From assembly GCA_021773555.1 (NCBI GenBank), contig JAJFKA010000031.1, forward strand, positions 1 through 64,000: 64,000 nt of DNA. Direction: 5' to 3'. Below, piece by piece: positions 9,001 through 19,084 of this stretch; the stretch's first letter is position 1; the number at the start of each line of letters is the position of its first letter. The stretch is from Gammaproteobacteria bacterium. Its GTDB lineage: Bacteria; Pseudomonadota; Gammaproteobacteria; Pseudomonadales; Azotimanducaceae. The notes below the pieces were generated by a model. That model was not told where the DNA came from. It ran no database searches and saw nothing but the letters and a program-made list of their open reading frames with translations. The translations under genes were made by a program, and so were the position numbers.

Positions 9001-11898
9001 TCAGCTATTGACGAGCTTCCGGTAGGTTGGCACTGAAACATCCAGAAGGCGTGCGGCATCCTGGCGAGCCAGGTTTCGGCCTTCAATCTCCCTGAACAGC
9101 GATTGCGAAACCAGGTCGAGTAACGAGATTCGGCGCTCCCGGCTCATCTCGACAAGTTCACCAAATACCGCGCCCAGGTCCTGCCAGTCGAGTGGGCGCG
9201 ATGGTTGCTCATTGCCGTAGGTCTCCTTCAAACGCCCCACTTTTCTTCGTAGCGTCGTTTCCGGAATGCCGAGGCTCTCTGCTGCGCGATTAACTACACC
9301 CTGATGCTCATGCATGCAATGCAGGATGATATCCTCTTCAATCCACCGACCAATGGGACTGAAATGCGGTGCTGAGACCAAAGCCAGGTCAACCAGATCA
9401 CCAAGCCGCGTGCGCAGCGAAACCTGACCTGGAGGTTTAACGACCATCTCCATATCCGCATTCGAGAACAAGCCAAGATGAATGGGGTTGACGGTTAAGT
9501 CCTTGCACAGGATAACGGCCCTGTTCACAACATTTACAAGTTCGCGAATATTACCTGGCCAATCGTGCTGTAACAGCGCGGATTCCGCTTCACGGCTAAA
9601 GGTCAACCCCCCTTTTTTGTACCGTTGGCTATAGACATCGAGATAATGATTTGCAAGCGGCAGAATATCTTCAATCCGCTCATTCAAGCGTGGGGTTCGA
9701 ACTGAAAATACATTGAGGCGATAAAACAAGTCTTCACGGAACGATCCTTCGACAACCATCGCCTTGAGATCCCGGTGCGTTGCGGCGATAACACGGGTAT
9801 CTACACTTTGATAATCACTTGATCCAACTGGTGCCACTTCGTGGCTTTGTACAAAACGAAGCAGTTTGACCTGCACATCCAACGGAAGCTCACCGATTTC
9901 ATCGAGTAATACCGTGCCACCGTTAGCCTCTCGGAGGCGACCGGTAAAATTTTTGTCCGCACCGGTGAATGCACCACGAACATGCCCAAACAATTCACTT
10001 TCAATCAGGCTACCCACCACCGCACCACAGTCAACGATCACGAATGGTTTACCGGCACGGCCGCTGGCCTCGTGAACGTGCCTTGCCAGCATTTCCTTAC
10101 CAGTACCGGAATCACCGACAATGAGCACCGTCGCGTCTGTTGGCGCCACGAGATTAACACTTTCTATGATGCTTTCTATCTGCGGCGACTGATAGATGAG
10201 TTGATTGCCGCTAGTCGATGGTTCACTTTCCTCAACCACCACACTTAAGTCGAATCGACCGAGGCCAGTGCCGAAATAGGTCACCAGGGTGCGGACAAAT
10301 TCGGTCTGGCTCGAAGCCGGCGCAGTGTCATGCTCAAGCAGCAACACTCTGTCGCCACCGACGTGGTAGATTGTAACGGCCTCATGGGTACCCTCGCCTC
10401 CCGACTTGCCCAGAAGGCTTTCAATCAACCTGAATTCTTCAGCGCTAAGCTCAAGGTCACTAATTGATCCGAGCGCGTTAGCCGTGCGACTGAATCCGGC
10501 GACCATTTCCACCGATCCCAGGGTGCGAACCATCAGCCCAATCCTCTCCAGTTTGAAAAACTGGAAAAGGTGTTCACAAAAACTGACCGATAAATCTGCC
10601 AGATCCTCAGCCTGGGACAAAACATTCATCACATTCCAGAGCAGCACCACATTGTTGTATTCGCGTTCAATCTGAATTTCATTGGCGCGATTTGCGTGCG
10701 TCTCCTCGGCGCCCTGATTCCAGATTTCGACCCGGCCACCACCACTACTCTGGGCCCTGTTGAGCGCAAGCTTTGCCCGCCTGAACAGTTCAATGGGTTG
10801 CTTATCACCAGCCGTGCTGTGGGCAAGCCCGATGCTAAAGCTGAATTTCTCGCCGATTCGCAGGTCATTGTTGATTTGTTCGAGCAGCGTTTTGGCGATT
10901 TGCTCACCCTCGGTGATGGAAGTGTACGGGAGGCTGACCGACAGCAACGAACCACCAAAAACACTGACCAGATCAGTGCCGCGAACGTAACGACTTAATT
11001 GCCTGGAGAGTCGTTCAACGATCTTGTGCGCCTGATCAACGTCCAGCGAATCCGGGGACATGAGTATCTGGCACAGACTGGATTCTGTCGGTGACAACAC
11101 CTCGGGTCCGAGGTTGGCGAACATCACATTGGGTTCACCCAGCATTTCCACCGATTCATTGATTTTCGCAAGTTCTCGCAGGATCAGTACGCCGCCCGAG
11201 TCCATGGGTCCGACGATGCCATCAATCAGTTTCATTTCCTGATCCGCAACCTGCACGACAAAGGGAGACAGCCGGGTGATTGCCTTTTCCATGAGTGCGC
11301 TGCTCACGGTTTTGAAAATTGAAGTTTCCTCCATCTGCCCGAGCACAACTTTCCAGTTACGCCCAACAACCGCGGTGTCGCCAAACAGTTCGAGTGCGTC
11401 CTGGTTGACATTAATTATCACACCCCGGTCATCCACAAACACCAGGGCGCTGCCGAGACAGGTGAGTGCGGTGGCAAGTAACTGCTGGGTTTCCTTAAGT
11501 TCCTTGTCGATTCGAAATTTATACAACGCCATCTCGATCGTGATCTGCAGTTCGCGATTCTCAACCGGTTTGATAATGTAACCAAAAGGAGTCACAGACT
11601 TGGCCCGCGTTACCGTTTCATCGTCAGAATATGCGGTCAGAAACACGACCGGAATGTCCATCTCTGCACAGATTCTGTTGGCAACATCAATGCCATCGAC
11701 CCCACCCTTCAGATGGATATCTGTCAGCAGCAGGTCTGGCTGAGTTTCCCTGGCCAGTTCAATGGCTTCATCGGCGTAAGCGATGCCGACCACGTCCCAG
11801 CCCATCTGTGTCAGCCGACCTTTTAACTCGCGAGCAACAAGCGCTTCATCCTCGACGACGAGGATTCTACTTTTCGCTGCTTCCACGATGTCATCCAT
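9001..11898 (-). CDS. Multidomain sigma-54-dependent response regulator
   Basis: A 965-residue regulator. In order: receiver domain (about 10-130, phospho-acceptor Asp60 in LLLTD, Lys in [10 protein letters not shown]); a PAS-like part (about 140-240); a GGDEF-like domain (about 270-395) whose signature reads FGGSLL, so not a cyclase; a GAF-like part (about 415-550); and a sigma-54 AAA+ domain (about 570-800) with Walker A GDSGTGKE (595-602), GAFTGA (642-647) and LLDEIGE. Two helix-turn-helix stretches follow, [20 protein letters not shown] (about 867-886) and [20 protein letters not shown] (about 942-961). Most NtrC-type proteins have one. It should activate sigma-54 promoters when phosphorylated. 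No kinase lies beside it. It is 44 bases downstream of glcB and may be cotranscribed. Confidence 0.88.
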   Translation of the reverse strand: MDDIVEAAKSRILVVEDEALVARELKGRLTQMGWDVVGIAYADEAIELARETQPDLLLTDIHLKGGVDGIDVANRICAEMDIPVVFLTAYSDDETVTRAKSVTPFGYIIKPVENRELQITIEMALYKFRIDKELKETQQLLATALTCLGSALVFVDDRGVIINVNQDALELFGDTAVVGRNWKVVLGQMEETSIFKTVSSALMEKAITRLSPFVVQVADQEMKLIDGIVGPMDSGGVLILRELAKINESVEMLGEPNVMFANLGPEVLSPTESSLCQILMSPDSLDVDQAHKIVERLSRQLSRYVRGTDLVSVFGGSLLSVSLPYTSITEGEQIAKTLLEQINNDLRIGEKFSFSIGLAHSTAGDKQPIELFRRAKLALNRAQSSGGGRVEIWNQGAEETHANRANEIQIEREYNNVVLLWNVMNVLSQAEDLADLSVSFCEHLFQFFKLERIGLMVRTLGSVEMVAGFSRTANALGSISDLELSAEEFRLIESLLGKSGGEGTHEAVTIYHVGGDRVLLLEHDTAPASSQTEFVRTLVTYFGTGLGRFDLSVVVEESEPSTSGNQLIYQSPQIESIIESVNLVAPTDATVLIVGDSGTGKEMLARHVHEASGRAGKPFVIVDCGAVVGSLIESELFGHVRGAFTGADKNFTGRLREANGGTVLLDEIGELPLDVQVKLLRFVQSHEVAPVGSSDYQSVDTRVIAATHRDLKAMVVEGSFREDLFYRLNVFSVRTPRLNERIEDILPLANHYLDVYSQRYKKGGLTFSREAESALLQHDWPGNIRELVNVVNRAVILCKDLTVNPIHLGLFSNADMEMVVKPPGQVSLRTRLGDLVDLALVSAPHFSPIGRWIEEDIILHCMHEHQGVVNRAAESLGIPETTLRRKVGRLKETYGNEQPSRPLDWQDLGAVFGELVEMSRERRISLLDLVSQSLFREIEGRNLARQDAARLLDVSVPTYRKLVNS

Positions 11899-11942
11899 TA
11901 GATGATTCTTGTCTCATTGACTTGCCGGTTTGGACGTGATGC

Positions 11943-14126
11943 TCACGCCCCCTGATTGAGTTGTCTGGTCTTCGCTTCCTTGCGGCGCGCGTGCAATACG
12001 GGTTCCGTGTACCCATTGGGCTGCTCCCTGCCCTTAAAAACCAGATCACAGGCCGCCTGAAAGGCGATACTCTGATCGAAATCGGGTGCCATATTCTGAT
12101 AAGCGGCATCATCGGAATTTTGTCTATCCACCACGGCGGCCATTTTTTGCATGACCGCCAACACCTGGGACTCGGTGCAGACTCCGTGGTGCAGCCAGTT
12201 TGCGATATGCTGAGAAGAGATGCGTAACGTCGCCCTATCTTCCATCAATCCAACATCATTGACATCGGGGACCTTGGAACAACCAACGCCATGGTCGATC
12301 CAGCGTACTACATAACCGAGAATTCCCTGTGCATTGTTTTCCAGCTCCTGGGTTACTTCAGAATCAGAAAGGTTTTCGCCTTGTAGAACAGGAATCGCCA
12401 GCAGGTCATCCAGCTTTGCGCGAGCGCGGGACTTGAGTTTTTGTTGTTCATCGACAACCCGGACCTGATGATAGTGCATGGCGTGTAAGGTTGCCGCAGT
12501 AGGTGATGGCACCCATGCGGTATTCGCCCCTGCCTGCGGATGGCCAATTTTGGCTTCCATCATCTGTGCCATTTCATCCGGCATCGCCCACATACCCTTG
12601 CCAATTTGTGCACGACCCATGAGACCCGCCGCAAGGCCCACATCCACATTCCAGTCCTCATAAGCAGTGATCCATTTCTGCTGCTTCATCAGCGTTTTCC
12701 TGACCATCCTACCAGCTTCCATGCTGGTGTGAATCTCATCTCCGGTGCGATCCAGGAATCCGGTGTTAATAAAAATAACCCTTTCCTTCGCTGCCTGAAT
12801 GCATGCTTTAAGATTGAGCGTCGTCCGGCGTTCCTCGTCCATAATCCCGACCTTGAGGGTATTGCGCTCCATGCCCAGGGCGGTCTCGATTCGAGCAAAC
12901 AGGTCAACTGTAAACTGCACCTCTTCTGGTCCATGCATTTTCGGCTTCACAATGTAAACGCTACCGGTGGACGAATTGCGCAGCGTTCCGGTCCGCTTAA
13001 GGTCGTGTAGTGCGATGAGACTGCTCATCATGCCATCAAGTATCCCTTCCGGTATCTCGCTACCATCTGGTAGAAGGACGGACTCATTGGTCATCAGGTG
13101 ACCCACATTTCTAATCAACAGCAGGCTTCTGCCGTTCAGGCGCACGGTCCCGCCGTCTGGACCCTTATATTCGCGATCCGGATTCAGCGTGCGTCGTACA
13201 GTTTCCCCTCCTTTGGTAAATTCCTCCGCCAGCGTGCCCTTCATTAAACCGAGCCAGTTACGGTAGACCAATACCTTGTCCTCGGCATCCACCGCGGCGA
13301 CAGAGTCTTCGCAATCCTGGATCGTGGTGATTGCGGCTTCCAGCAATACGTCCTTCACTCCTGCTTTGTGGTTTTTCGCTACCGGGTCGTTGCGATCAAT
13401 CTGAATCTCCAGGTGCAGGCCATTGTGCACCAGCAGAATAGCAAACGGAGCAGAGCCTTCACCGTTGTACCCAACAAGTTGTTCCGGATTCGCGAGTGCG
13501 CACTGACCCTGGTCAGTCTTTGCGAGCAGTTGTCCGTCCTGAATCCGATAAGCCGTGACTTCCTGGTGAGCAGCGCCGTCCAAAGGCGCCGTTTCATTGA
13601 GAAAACGCGCGGCATATTCAATCACCAGTGCCCCTCGCTCCGGATCATAACCACGCGTCTTATCTGCCTTGTTATCCTGCGGAATGACATCAGTTCCGTA
13701 TAGAGCATCATAAAGGCTCCCCCATCTTGCGTTGGCCGCATTAAGGGAGAAACGTGCATTCATGATCGGAACAACGAGTTGCGGCCCGGCCATCAGCGCG
13801 ATTTCCGGATCGACATTGCCAGTTTCAATCTGAAAATCGTCGGGCTCAGGAAGCAGGTAGCCAATTTCTCGCAGGAACGCTTTATAGGCTGCATTGTCAT
13901 GCCGCGTACCGGCATTCGCCTTGTGCCATTCGTCAATCTGGTGCTGCAGGTCATCTCTTCGTGCCAGCAAAGCCCGATTACGCGGAACCATCTCCTCGGT
14001 AATATCTGCCAGATCATGCCAGAACCGCTCCGAATCAATGGGAAGGCCTGGGACGATTTCAGTTTCGACAAGTTCAGCCAACTCAACTGCGACTTCAAGG
14101 CCCGCAATCCTCACACGTTCAGTCAT
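11943..14126 (-). CDS. glcB: Malate synthase G
   Basis: A 727-residue protein, the usual length of the monomeric G form. It starts [20 protein letters not shown] and carries [75 protein letters not shown] and, near the end, [11 protein letters not shown] and [13 protein letters not shown], the last holding the expected catalytic Asp region. It condenses glyoxylate with acetyl-CoA to malate in the cytoplasm. The sigma-54-type regulator lies directly downstream. The nearby plus-strand cluster with a malyl-CoA-lyase-type enzyme could supply glyoxylate, which gives this gene a sensible local partner; no isocitrate lyase is in the window. Confidence 0.97.
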   Translation of the reverse strand: MTERVRIAGLEVAVELAELVETEIVPGLPIDSERFWHDLADITEEMVPRNRALLARRDDLQHQIDEWHKANAGTRHDNAAYKAFLREIGYLLPEPDDFQIETGNVDPEIALMAGPQLVVPIMNARFSLNAANARWGSLYDALYGTDVIPQDNKADKTRGYDPERGALVIEYAARFLNETAPLDGAAHQEVTAYRIQDGQLLAKTDQGQCALANPEQLVGYNGEGSAPFAILLVHNGLHLEIQIDRNDPVAKNHKAGVKDVLLEAAITTIQDCEDSVAAVDAEDKVLVYRNWLGLMKGTLAEEFTKGGETVRRTLNPDREYKGPDGGTVRLNGRSLLLIRNVGHLMTNESVLLPDGSEIPEGILDGMMSSLIALHDLKRTGTLRNSSTGSVYIVKPKMHGPEEVQFTVDLFARIETALGMERNTLKVGIMDEERRTTLNLKACIQAAKERVIFINTGFLDRTGDEIHTSMEAGRMVRKTLMKQQKWITAYEDWNVDVGLAAGLMGRAQIGKGMWAMPDEMAQMMEAKIGHPQAGANTAWVPSPTAATLHAMHYHQVRVVDEQQKLKSRARAKLDDLLAIPVLQGENLSDSEVTQELENNAQGILGYVVRWIDHGVGCSKVPDVNDVGLMEDRATLRISSQHIANWLHHGVCTESQVLAVMQKMAAVVDRQNSDDAAYQNMAPDFDQSIAFQAACDLVFKGREQPNGYTEPVLHARRKEAKTRQLNQGA

Positions 14127-14290
14127 TTCTAAGTCTCGAATCCACTATGAAGGAAGTGCCATGCTACGCCAAAACAGGCCATCTTTCATGATCATTTCCG
14201 GCAGCGCAAAAAGATCCCGATGCAGTTTTTTAATAATGACCTTTCAAGCTAGACTACGACGCTGACCTGGCTACACATTCGGACTCACAG

Positions 14291-15775
14291 ATGGCATTCA
14301 TCGACTGGTTTTCTAATCTGGTGCTCTTTCTCTTCGTACTGACACTGATGCTGGCGCTGGTGTCCATCGCGGTCATGTATGTGACTGATGTTACACAAAC
14401 AAAGCACGCGCTGCGGAGAAACTATCCGGTCGTTGGCCGCTTTCGTTACCTGTTCGAAACGCTGGGAGAATTCTTCCGCCAGTACTTCTTTGCCATGGAC
14501 CGGGAAGAAATGCCATTTAATCGAGCCGAACGCTCCTGGGTTTATCGTGCTGCAAAAAACATAGACACTACGGTACCCTTTGGTTCGACCAGAAGTCTGA
14601 ATCCTACCGGATCCATCATGTTCGTAAATACCGCATTTCCAACGCTTGACAGTGAGTCGACGCCACTCGAGGCATTAACCATCGGGCCTTATTGCCAACA
14701 ACCCTACAGCACCGCATCCATCTTCAATGTTTCCGGCATGAGCTACGGGGCAATCTCCAGACCCGCGGTGCTGGCATTGTCAAAAGGAGCGAAACTGGCC
14801 GGTTGCTGGATGAACACTGGAGAAGGAGGAGTGTCCCCCTATCATCTGGAAGGCGGTGCAGATCTCGTCGTACAGATCGGCACGGCGAAGTATGGCGTCC
14901 GTAACGAGTTCGGCGAACTCAATGAAGAAAAGCTAATCAGCATCGCGGTATTGCCCCAGGTCAAGATGTTCGAAATCAAACTGAGCCAGGGAGCGAAACC
15001 CGGTAAAGGTGGCATGTTGCCCGGTGAAAAGGTAACCACCGAAGTTGCATCGATTCGTGGCATTCCCGCTGGTCAGGACTCAATCAGCCCGAATCGTCAT
15101 GCTGAGGTGAGTACCGTTTCCGACCTGTTGGATATGGTTGAACGTATCAGATCACTGACGGGTAAACCCACCGGATTTAAACTCGTGCTCGGCGACGCTG
15201 AGTTCCTTGACGAACTGTGTGATGAAATCCACCGGCGTGGTATCGAAGCCGCCCCGGATTTTATCACCCTCGACAGCGCTGACGGCGGGACCGGTGCGGC
15301 CCCCCAGAGCCTGATGGACTATGTGGGATTGCCACTGAAAGAGAGTCTGCCCATGCTTTCTAACAAGCTCATCGAGCGAGATCTTAAACGACGTATCCGG
15401 GTAATCGCTTCGGGTAAGCTGGTGGAGCCTGCGACTGTCGCCTGGGCCATTTGCCTGGGGGCCGATTACGTGGTGTCAGCTCGTGGATTCATGTTTGCGA
15501 TCGGTTGCATACAGGCTATGCAGTGCAACAAAAATACCTGCCCCACAGGGATTACGACACACAACCCGCGCCTGCAGAAAGGGCTGGTGGTGGCGGACAA
15601 AGCAGTGCGTGTGAAACACTATTGCGAGAACATTAACTGGGAAGTCGGGGTGATCGCCCATTCCTGCGGCGTTAATGAACCGCGTCGCCTGCGCCGAAAG
15701 CATGCCAGGGTCGTCACTACAGCAGGATTGTCCGTACCACTGAACGAACTACATCCTGAACCTTTAAATGCCTGA
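14291..15775 (+). CDS. FMN-binding glutamate-synthase-domain protein, membrane anchored
   Basis: A 494-residue protein with one N-terminal membrane segment (FSNLVLFLFVLTLMLALVSIAVMYV, about residues 7-31) followed by the FMN/Fe-S domain of glutamate synthases. Visible are YGAISRPAVLALSKGAKLAG, MNTGEGGVSPYH, KPGKGGMLPGEKV, DSADGGTGAAPQSLMDYVGLP, a phosphate-binding IRVIASGKLVEPATVAWAICLGADYV and the cysteine cluster CNKNTCPTGI typical of the 3Fe-4S site. There is no amidotransferase domain, so it is not a full glutamate synthase. Stand-alone members of this family are of unproven function. It is 46 bases ahead of the MaoC gene and on the same strand, so it may belong to the same transcription unit. 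Confidence 0.88.
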   Translation: MAFIDWFSNLVLFLFVLTLMLALVSIAVMYVTDVTQTKHALRRNYPVVGRFRYLFETLGEFFRQYFFAMDREEMPFNRAERSWVYRAAKNIDTTVPFGSTRSLNPTGSIMFVNTAFPTLDSESTPLEALTIGPYCQQPYSTASIFNVSGMSYGAISRPAVLALSKGAKLAGCWMNTGEGGVSPYHLEGGADLVVQIGTAKYGVRNEFGELNEEKLISIAVLPQVKMFEIKLSQGAKPGKGGMLPGEKVTTEVASIRGIPAGQDSISPNRHAEVSTVSDLLDMVERIRSLTGKPTGFKLVLGDAEFLDELCDEIHRRGIEAAPDFITLDSADGGTGAAPQSLMDYVGLPLKESLPMLSNKLIERDLKRRIRVIASGKLVEPATVAWAICLGADYVVSARGFMFAIGCIQAMQCNKNTCPTGITTHNPRLQKGLVVADKAVRVKHYCENINWEVGVIAHSCGVNEPRRLRRKHARVVTTAGLSVPLNELHPEPLNA

Positions 15776-15821
15776 CTTTTTAAGGTTCACCTGCCACCAC
15801 TAAGGAGAGAGGAGATTTACT

Positions 15822-16334
15822 GTGAGCGATGAAAATGATTTTCAGTCCCGCGCAGTCCTGGCCGAGAAAGGTCACAAATTCGAGGATTTCACCCCGGGCC
15901 AGGCATTCGAACACCATTGGGGCCGAACCATAACCGATGGAGATAACACCTGGTTTTCAACGCAGACCCTGTCTTTTAATCCTCTCTATTTCAATGAGGT
16001 TTACGCCAGGGCTGCCGGTCACCCGAAAATGGTGGTAAATCCGCTGCTGGTTTTTAATGCGACTTTCGGCATGTCAGTTGAGGACTTATCAGAAGGCGGC
16101 GGACTGTTTCTCGGCGTGGACGAGTGCGAATTCCTCGCGGATGTTCATGTGGGTGATACGCTTATTGCGCGTAGTACAGTGATCGAGAAACGCCTTTCGA
16201 AGAGCAACAAGACCTCCGGAATCGTTACCTGGCTGACCGCCGGTTACAATCAACACGATGACAAGGTCATCGAATTCAAGCGGACAAATTTTGTCCGATT
16301 CCGCGACCCCGATGTCGCAAGGAGTCAGTCATGA
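15822..16334 (+). CDS. MaoC-like hydratase, first of a pair
   Basis: A 170-residue hot-dog protein. HKFEDFTPGQAFEHHWGRTITDGDNTWFS and SFNPLYFNEVYARAAG follow the MaoC plan, though the usual NPxH is NPLY. VNPLLVFNATFGMSVEDLS and GVDECEFLADVHVGDTLIARSTV complete the fold. The GTG start at 15822 is chosen because AAGGAGAGAGGAG lies just upstream. It overlaps the next MaoC gene by ATGA, so the two subunits are probably made together and may form one hydratase, matching in total length the two-domain mesaconyl-CoA hydratases. With the lyase that follows, the expected step is reversible hydration of a branched or C4/C5 enoyl-diacyl-CoA such as mesaconyl-CoA; this substrate is an inference. Confidence 0.82.
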   Translation: MSDENDFQSRAVLAEKGHKFEDFTPGQAFEHHWGRTITDGDNTWFSTQTLSFNPLYFNEVYARAAGHPKMVVNPLLVFNATFGMSVEDLSEGGGLFLGVDECEFLADVHVGDTLIARSTVIEKRLSKSNKTSGIVTWLTAGYNQHDDKVIEFKRTNFVRFRDPDVARSQS

Positions 16335-16789
16335 CACTGACTGGCGAAGGAAATTACTTTGAAGACTTTTTCAGCGGACAGACAATTCGCCACGCGCGTG
16401 GCAAAACCATGTGTGAAAATGATAATGTCGGGATCACTCTGCAGGTACTCAATACTGCAGAAGCACACTTTAACGAGGATCCTGCCAGAAACACATTCGG
16501 AAAACGGCTTCAGTTTGGCGGTGTTACCATCGCGATGATTATCGGCATGAGCACGCAGGATACTGCTGAAAACGCAATTCGCGAATTATCCATGGACAAA
16601 ATCCGTCTGAAAACATCCGTCTTTCACGGTGACACTCTTTACGCCTTCTCCGAAGTGTTGGAGACGAATGCCTACGATGATATTTCCGGCATTGTGAAAT
16701 TTAGACACTGGGGAGTGAATCAGAAGAATCAGGTCGTTTTTGAAGGCGAACGACGCGTGCTGATCAAAAAGAAAAATCAGCAGAGCTAA
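16331..16789 (+). CDS. MaoC-like hydratase, second of a pair
   Basis: A 152-residue hot-dog protein beginning GEGNYFEDFFSGQTIRHARGKTM, with NTAEAHFNEDPARNTFGKR holding a His at the MaoC active-site position. The first MaoC gene has Tyr there, so this subunit probably carries the catalytic His. GGVTIAMIIGMSTQDTAENAI and KTSVFHGDTLYAFSEVLE follow. The ATG at 16331 overlaps the previous stop (ATGA). The unequal pair suggests a heteromeric enzyme with one catalytic and one structural or substrate-binding half, as in split R-specific hydratases. It is followed after 57 bases by the malyl-CoA-lyase-type gene. Confidence 0.82.
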   Translation: MTLTGEGNYFEDFFSGQTIRHARGKTMCENDNVGITLQVLNTAEAHFNEDPARNTFGKRLQFGGVTIAMIIGMSTQDTAENAIRELSMDKIRLKTSVFHGDTLYAFSEVLETNAYDDISGIVKFRHWGVNQKNQVVFEGERRVLIKKKNQQS

Positions 16790-16846
16790 CAGACCAGCGC
16801 GCCGGTTGATATCCGACGTGTATGGCAGACTAACCAAGGAATCTCA

Positions 16847-17779
16847 ATGACTGAAACAGAAAAGTTACGATCACGACCGAAAAGATTACGCCGCTGTCAG
16901 TTATCTGTCCCGGGTAGCAGTGAAAAAATGATGACGAAAGCCTCGGCTCTGGAACTCGATCATGTATTCCTCGATCTGGAGGATGCCGTGGCTCCGAACG
17001 CCAAGAGCGCTGCTCGCGGCATGATTGTGGAGGCGCTGAACAATCTGACCTGGACGCCGAAGACACTTTGCGTGCGGATCAACGATGTCGAAACCCAGTA
17101 CTGCTATGAAGACATTGTTGAAATTGTCACCGGCGCGGGTGAAATAATTGACACCATCATGTTAACCAAAGCAAAAAGCGCACACGACGTGATGTTCGTT
17201 CACCTCCTGCTGGATCAGCTGGAACAAAAACTCGGACTCAAGAACAGAATTGGTATCGAATGTCTGATTGAGGAAGTGGAAGGCATGATGAACGTGGAGG
17301 AAATCGCTGCCTGCAGCGATCGTTTGGAATGCCTGGTGTTTGGCATGGGCGACTATTCGGCCAGTCAGGCGATGAACCTCCGTAGTGTCGGTGGCGATGG
17401 CGGCAGCTATCCTCCAGATCTGTGGCACTACCCGCGCTACAAGCTGACGATTGCCTGTCGTGCAAATGGCCTTGATCCGGTGGATGGACCCTACGCCAAT
17501 TTTCGCAATGAACAGGCCTTCAGGACCGAGTGTGAGCGGGGAAACGTCCTTGGCATGGTCGGGAAGTGGGCGATTCATCCCAGTCAGATCGACATTGCCC
17601 AGGAAGTGTTCTCCCCTTCGGTTAAGTCTGTCGAAGATGCACGCCATCAGAAACAGGCCTACGCTGAGGCACTCGAGGCAGGGCTCGGCGCCATCAATGT
17701 TGATGGTGTTATGGTAGACGCTGCCAGCGTGCGCATTCTACAGAACATCATCGACAAGGCAGACCTGATAGGCATGTAA
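16847..17779 (+). CDS. HpcH/HpaI-type CoA ester lyase, malyl-CoA lyase subgroup
   Basis: A 310-residue CitE-like TIM-barrel lyase. RRCQLSVPGSSEKMMTKASA, HVFLDLEDAVAPNAKSAAR, TLCVRINDVETQYCYEDIVE, IGIECLIEEVEGMMNVEEIA and, most telling, LGMVGKWAIHPSQIDIAQEVF followed by VDAASVRI match the malyl-CoA / beta-methylmalyl-CoA lyase group better than citrate lyase beta subunits. The expected reaction is cleavage of malyl-CoA to acetyl-CoA and glyoxylate, or of methylmalyl-CoA to propionyl-CoA and glyoxylate, needing Mg2+. The MaoC pair upstream would make the substrate, and GlcB 3-5 kb away could take the glyoxylate. A citramalyl-CoA role cannot be excluded by eye. Confidence 0.87.
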   Translation: MTETEKLRSRPKRLRRCQLSVPGSSEKMMTKASALELDHVFLDLEDAVAPNAKSAARGMIVEALNNLTWTPKTLCVRINDVETQYCYEDIVEIVTGAGEIIDTIMLTKAKSAHDVMFVHLLLDQLEQKLGLKNRIGIECLIEEVEGMMNVEEIAACSDRLECLVFGMGDYSASQAMNLRSVGGDGGSYPPDLWHYPRYKLTIACRANGLDPVDGPYANFRNEQAFRTECERGNVLGMVGKWAIHPSQIDIAQEVFSPSVKSVEDARHQKQAYAEALEAGLGAINVDGVMVDAASVRILQNIIDKADLIGM

Positions 17780-17818
17780 CCAGTCTCCACTCACCATTAA
17801 CGACGGGATCGAATCACT

Positions 17819-19036
17819 ATGGTTATGGATCGAAACGAAGACGCCGTGCATTTGGACAATCCCAGCTACATGACCGACGAACGTCGGATGATCCAGGAAG
17901 TCGCCCGTGAATTCACCTTGAAGGAGGTGCTTCCCGTTGCTAACGAACTGGATCCGGTGCAGGGCCAGATTCCAATGGAACTTCGCGCGAAAATGGGTGA
18001 GATGGGCTATTTCGGCATCCGTATCCCGGAAGAATACGGCGGCCTTGGTCTCGGCGTCTTTGAGTATTGCCTGATCGCAGAAGAACTGGCACGCGGCTGG
18101 ATGAGTGTCGCCAGCATTATCGCCCGCGCGGGTGGCGTTATGGGCGTGACTGGTTGGTCCATGGAACGTCGGCTTGAACTGACCCGTCGTGCTGCGCAGG
18201 GGGATTATCTGGCCGCGGTATCCCTTTCTGAACCTGACACCGGCTCCGATCTCGCGAGCGTCAGTTGTAAGGCCGTACTGGATGGCGATGAATGGGTCAT
18301 CACCGGGAACAAGTACTGGTGCACATTTGCCGATGGGGCCGATTACATTTCAGTATTGTGCCGCGTTGAGGCTGATAAGGACCAGCCTCACAAAGGCTTA
18401 CGCTCTTTCATCGTCGAGAAACCACGTGGTGAGTTACCCAAAGGCTGTCAGGGTTCGCCGATTCCAAAGATCGGCTACTTTGGATGGAACACTTTCGAAC
18501 TCGCCTTTGATGGCTGCAGGATCCCAAAAGCGAATATTGTTGGCGGAGACGGCACTGAGGGATTCAAGACCACCGTCAGCGGCCTCGAAGTCGCCAGGGC
18601 ACATACCGCCGCCCGGGCTATCGGTCTGGCGCGTGGTGCGCTGGAAGACGCGGTCGCGTACTCACAGCAACGCGTACAATTCAACCAACCCATCTCTGAT
18701 TTCCAGGAAACGCGATTCAAAATCGCCAGAATGGCTTCAGAAATCGAAGCTGCACGCCAACTGATGTACCATGTCGCAACACAACTCGATAACCGGCAAC
18801 GACTCGACAAGGAAGCTGCCATGGTGAAATGGTTCGCGACAGAAATGGCGGAACGCGTGACCTCGGATGCACTACAGATTTTTGGTGGTGCTGGATACAC
18901 CAAACTCCACGCCATTGAGCGTTATTGGCGAGATGCCAGACTCACGAAGATATTCGAGGGAACCTCCGAAATACAATTGAGGATAATTTCCGATCGAATT
19001 CTTGGCAAGCCTACCAATCGTCAGAATCAATCCTGA
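17819..19036 (+). CDS. Acyl-CoA dehydrogenase
   Basis: A 405-residue flavoprotein. FGIRIPEEYGGLGLGVFEYCLIAEEL, AAVSLSEPDTGSDLASVSCKA, GNKYWCTFADGADYISVLCRV, GTEGFKTTVSGLEVARAHTAARAIGLARGALEDAVAYSQQRVQFNQPI and IFEGTSEIQLRIISDRILG are standard for the family. The Glu in FEGT is the usual catalytic base. It oxidises an acyl-CoA at the alpha-beta bond using FAD and passes electrons to ETF. At 405 residues it lacks the N-terminal extension of methylsuccinyl-CoA dehydrogenase, but its place after the MaoC pair and lyase suggests it makes the enoyl-CoA that they hydrate and cleave. The substrate is unproven. Confidence 0.92.
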   Translation: MVMDRNEDAVHLDNPSYMTDERRMIQEVAREFTLKEVLPVANELDPVQGQIPMELRAKMGEMGYFGIRIPEEYGGLGLGVFEYCLIAEELARGWMSVASIIARAGGVMGVTGWSMERRLELTRRAAQGDYLAAVSLSEPDTGSDLASVSCKAVLDGDEWVITGNKYWCTFADGADYISVLCRVEADKDQPHKGLRSFIVEKPRGELPKGCQGSPIPKIGYFGWNTFELAFDGCRIPKANIVGGDGTEGFKTTVSGLEVARAHTAARAIGLARGALEDAVAYSQQRVQFNQPISDFQETRFKIARMASEIEAARQLMYHVATQLDNRQRLDKEAAMVKWFATEMAERVTSDALQIFGGAGYTKLHAIERYWRDARLTKIFEGTSEIQLRIISDRILGKPTNRQNQS

Positions 19037-19084
19037 TCAGTTTTGCCCGACGCCTGAGAGGAGCCATTCATCAACAAGGTCGCT

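Noticed and set aside
14156-14161. TGGCAC on the minus strand ahead of glcB, as a possible sigma-54 -24 element
   Set aside because: The -12 GC is missing: ten bases after GG the sequence reads AT, so it does not fit the sigma-54 consensus.
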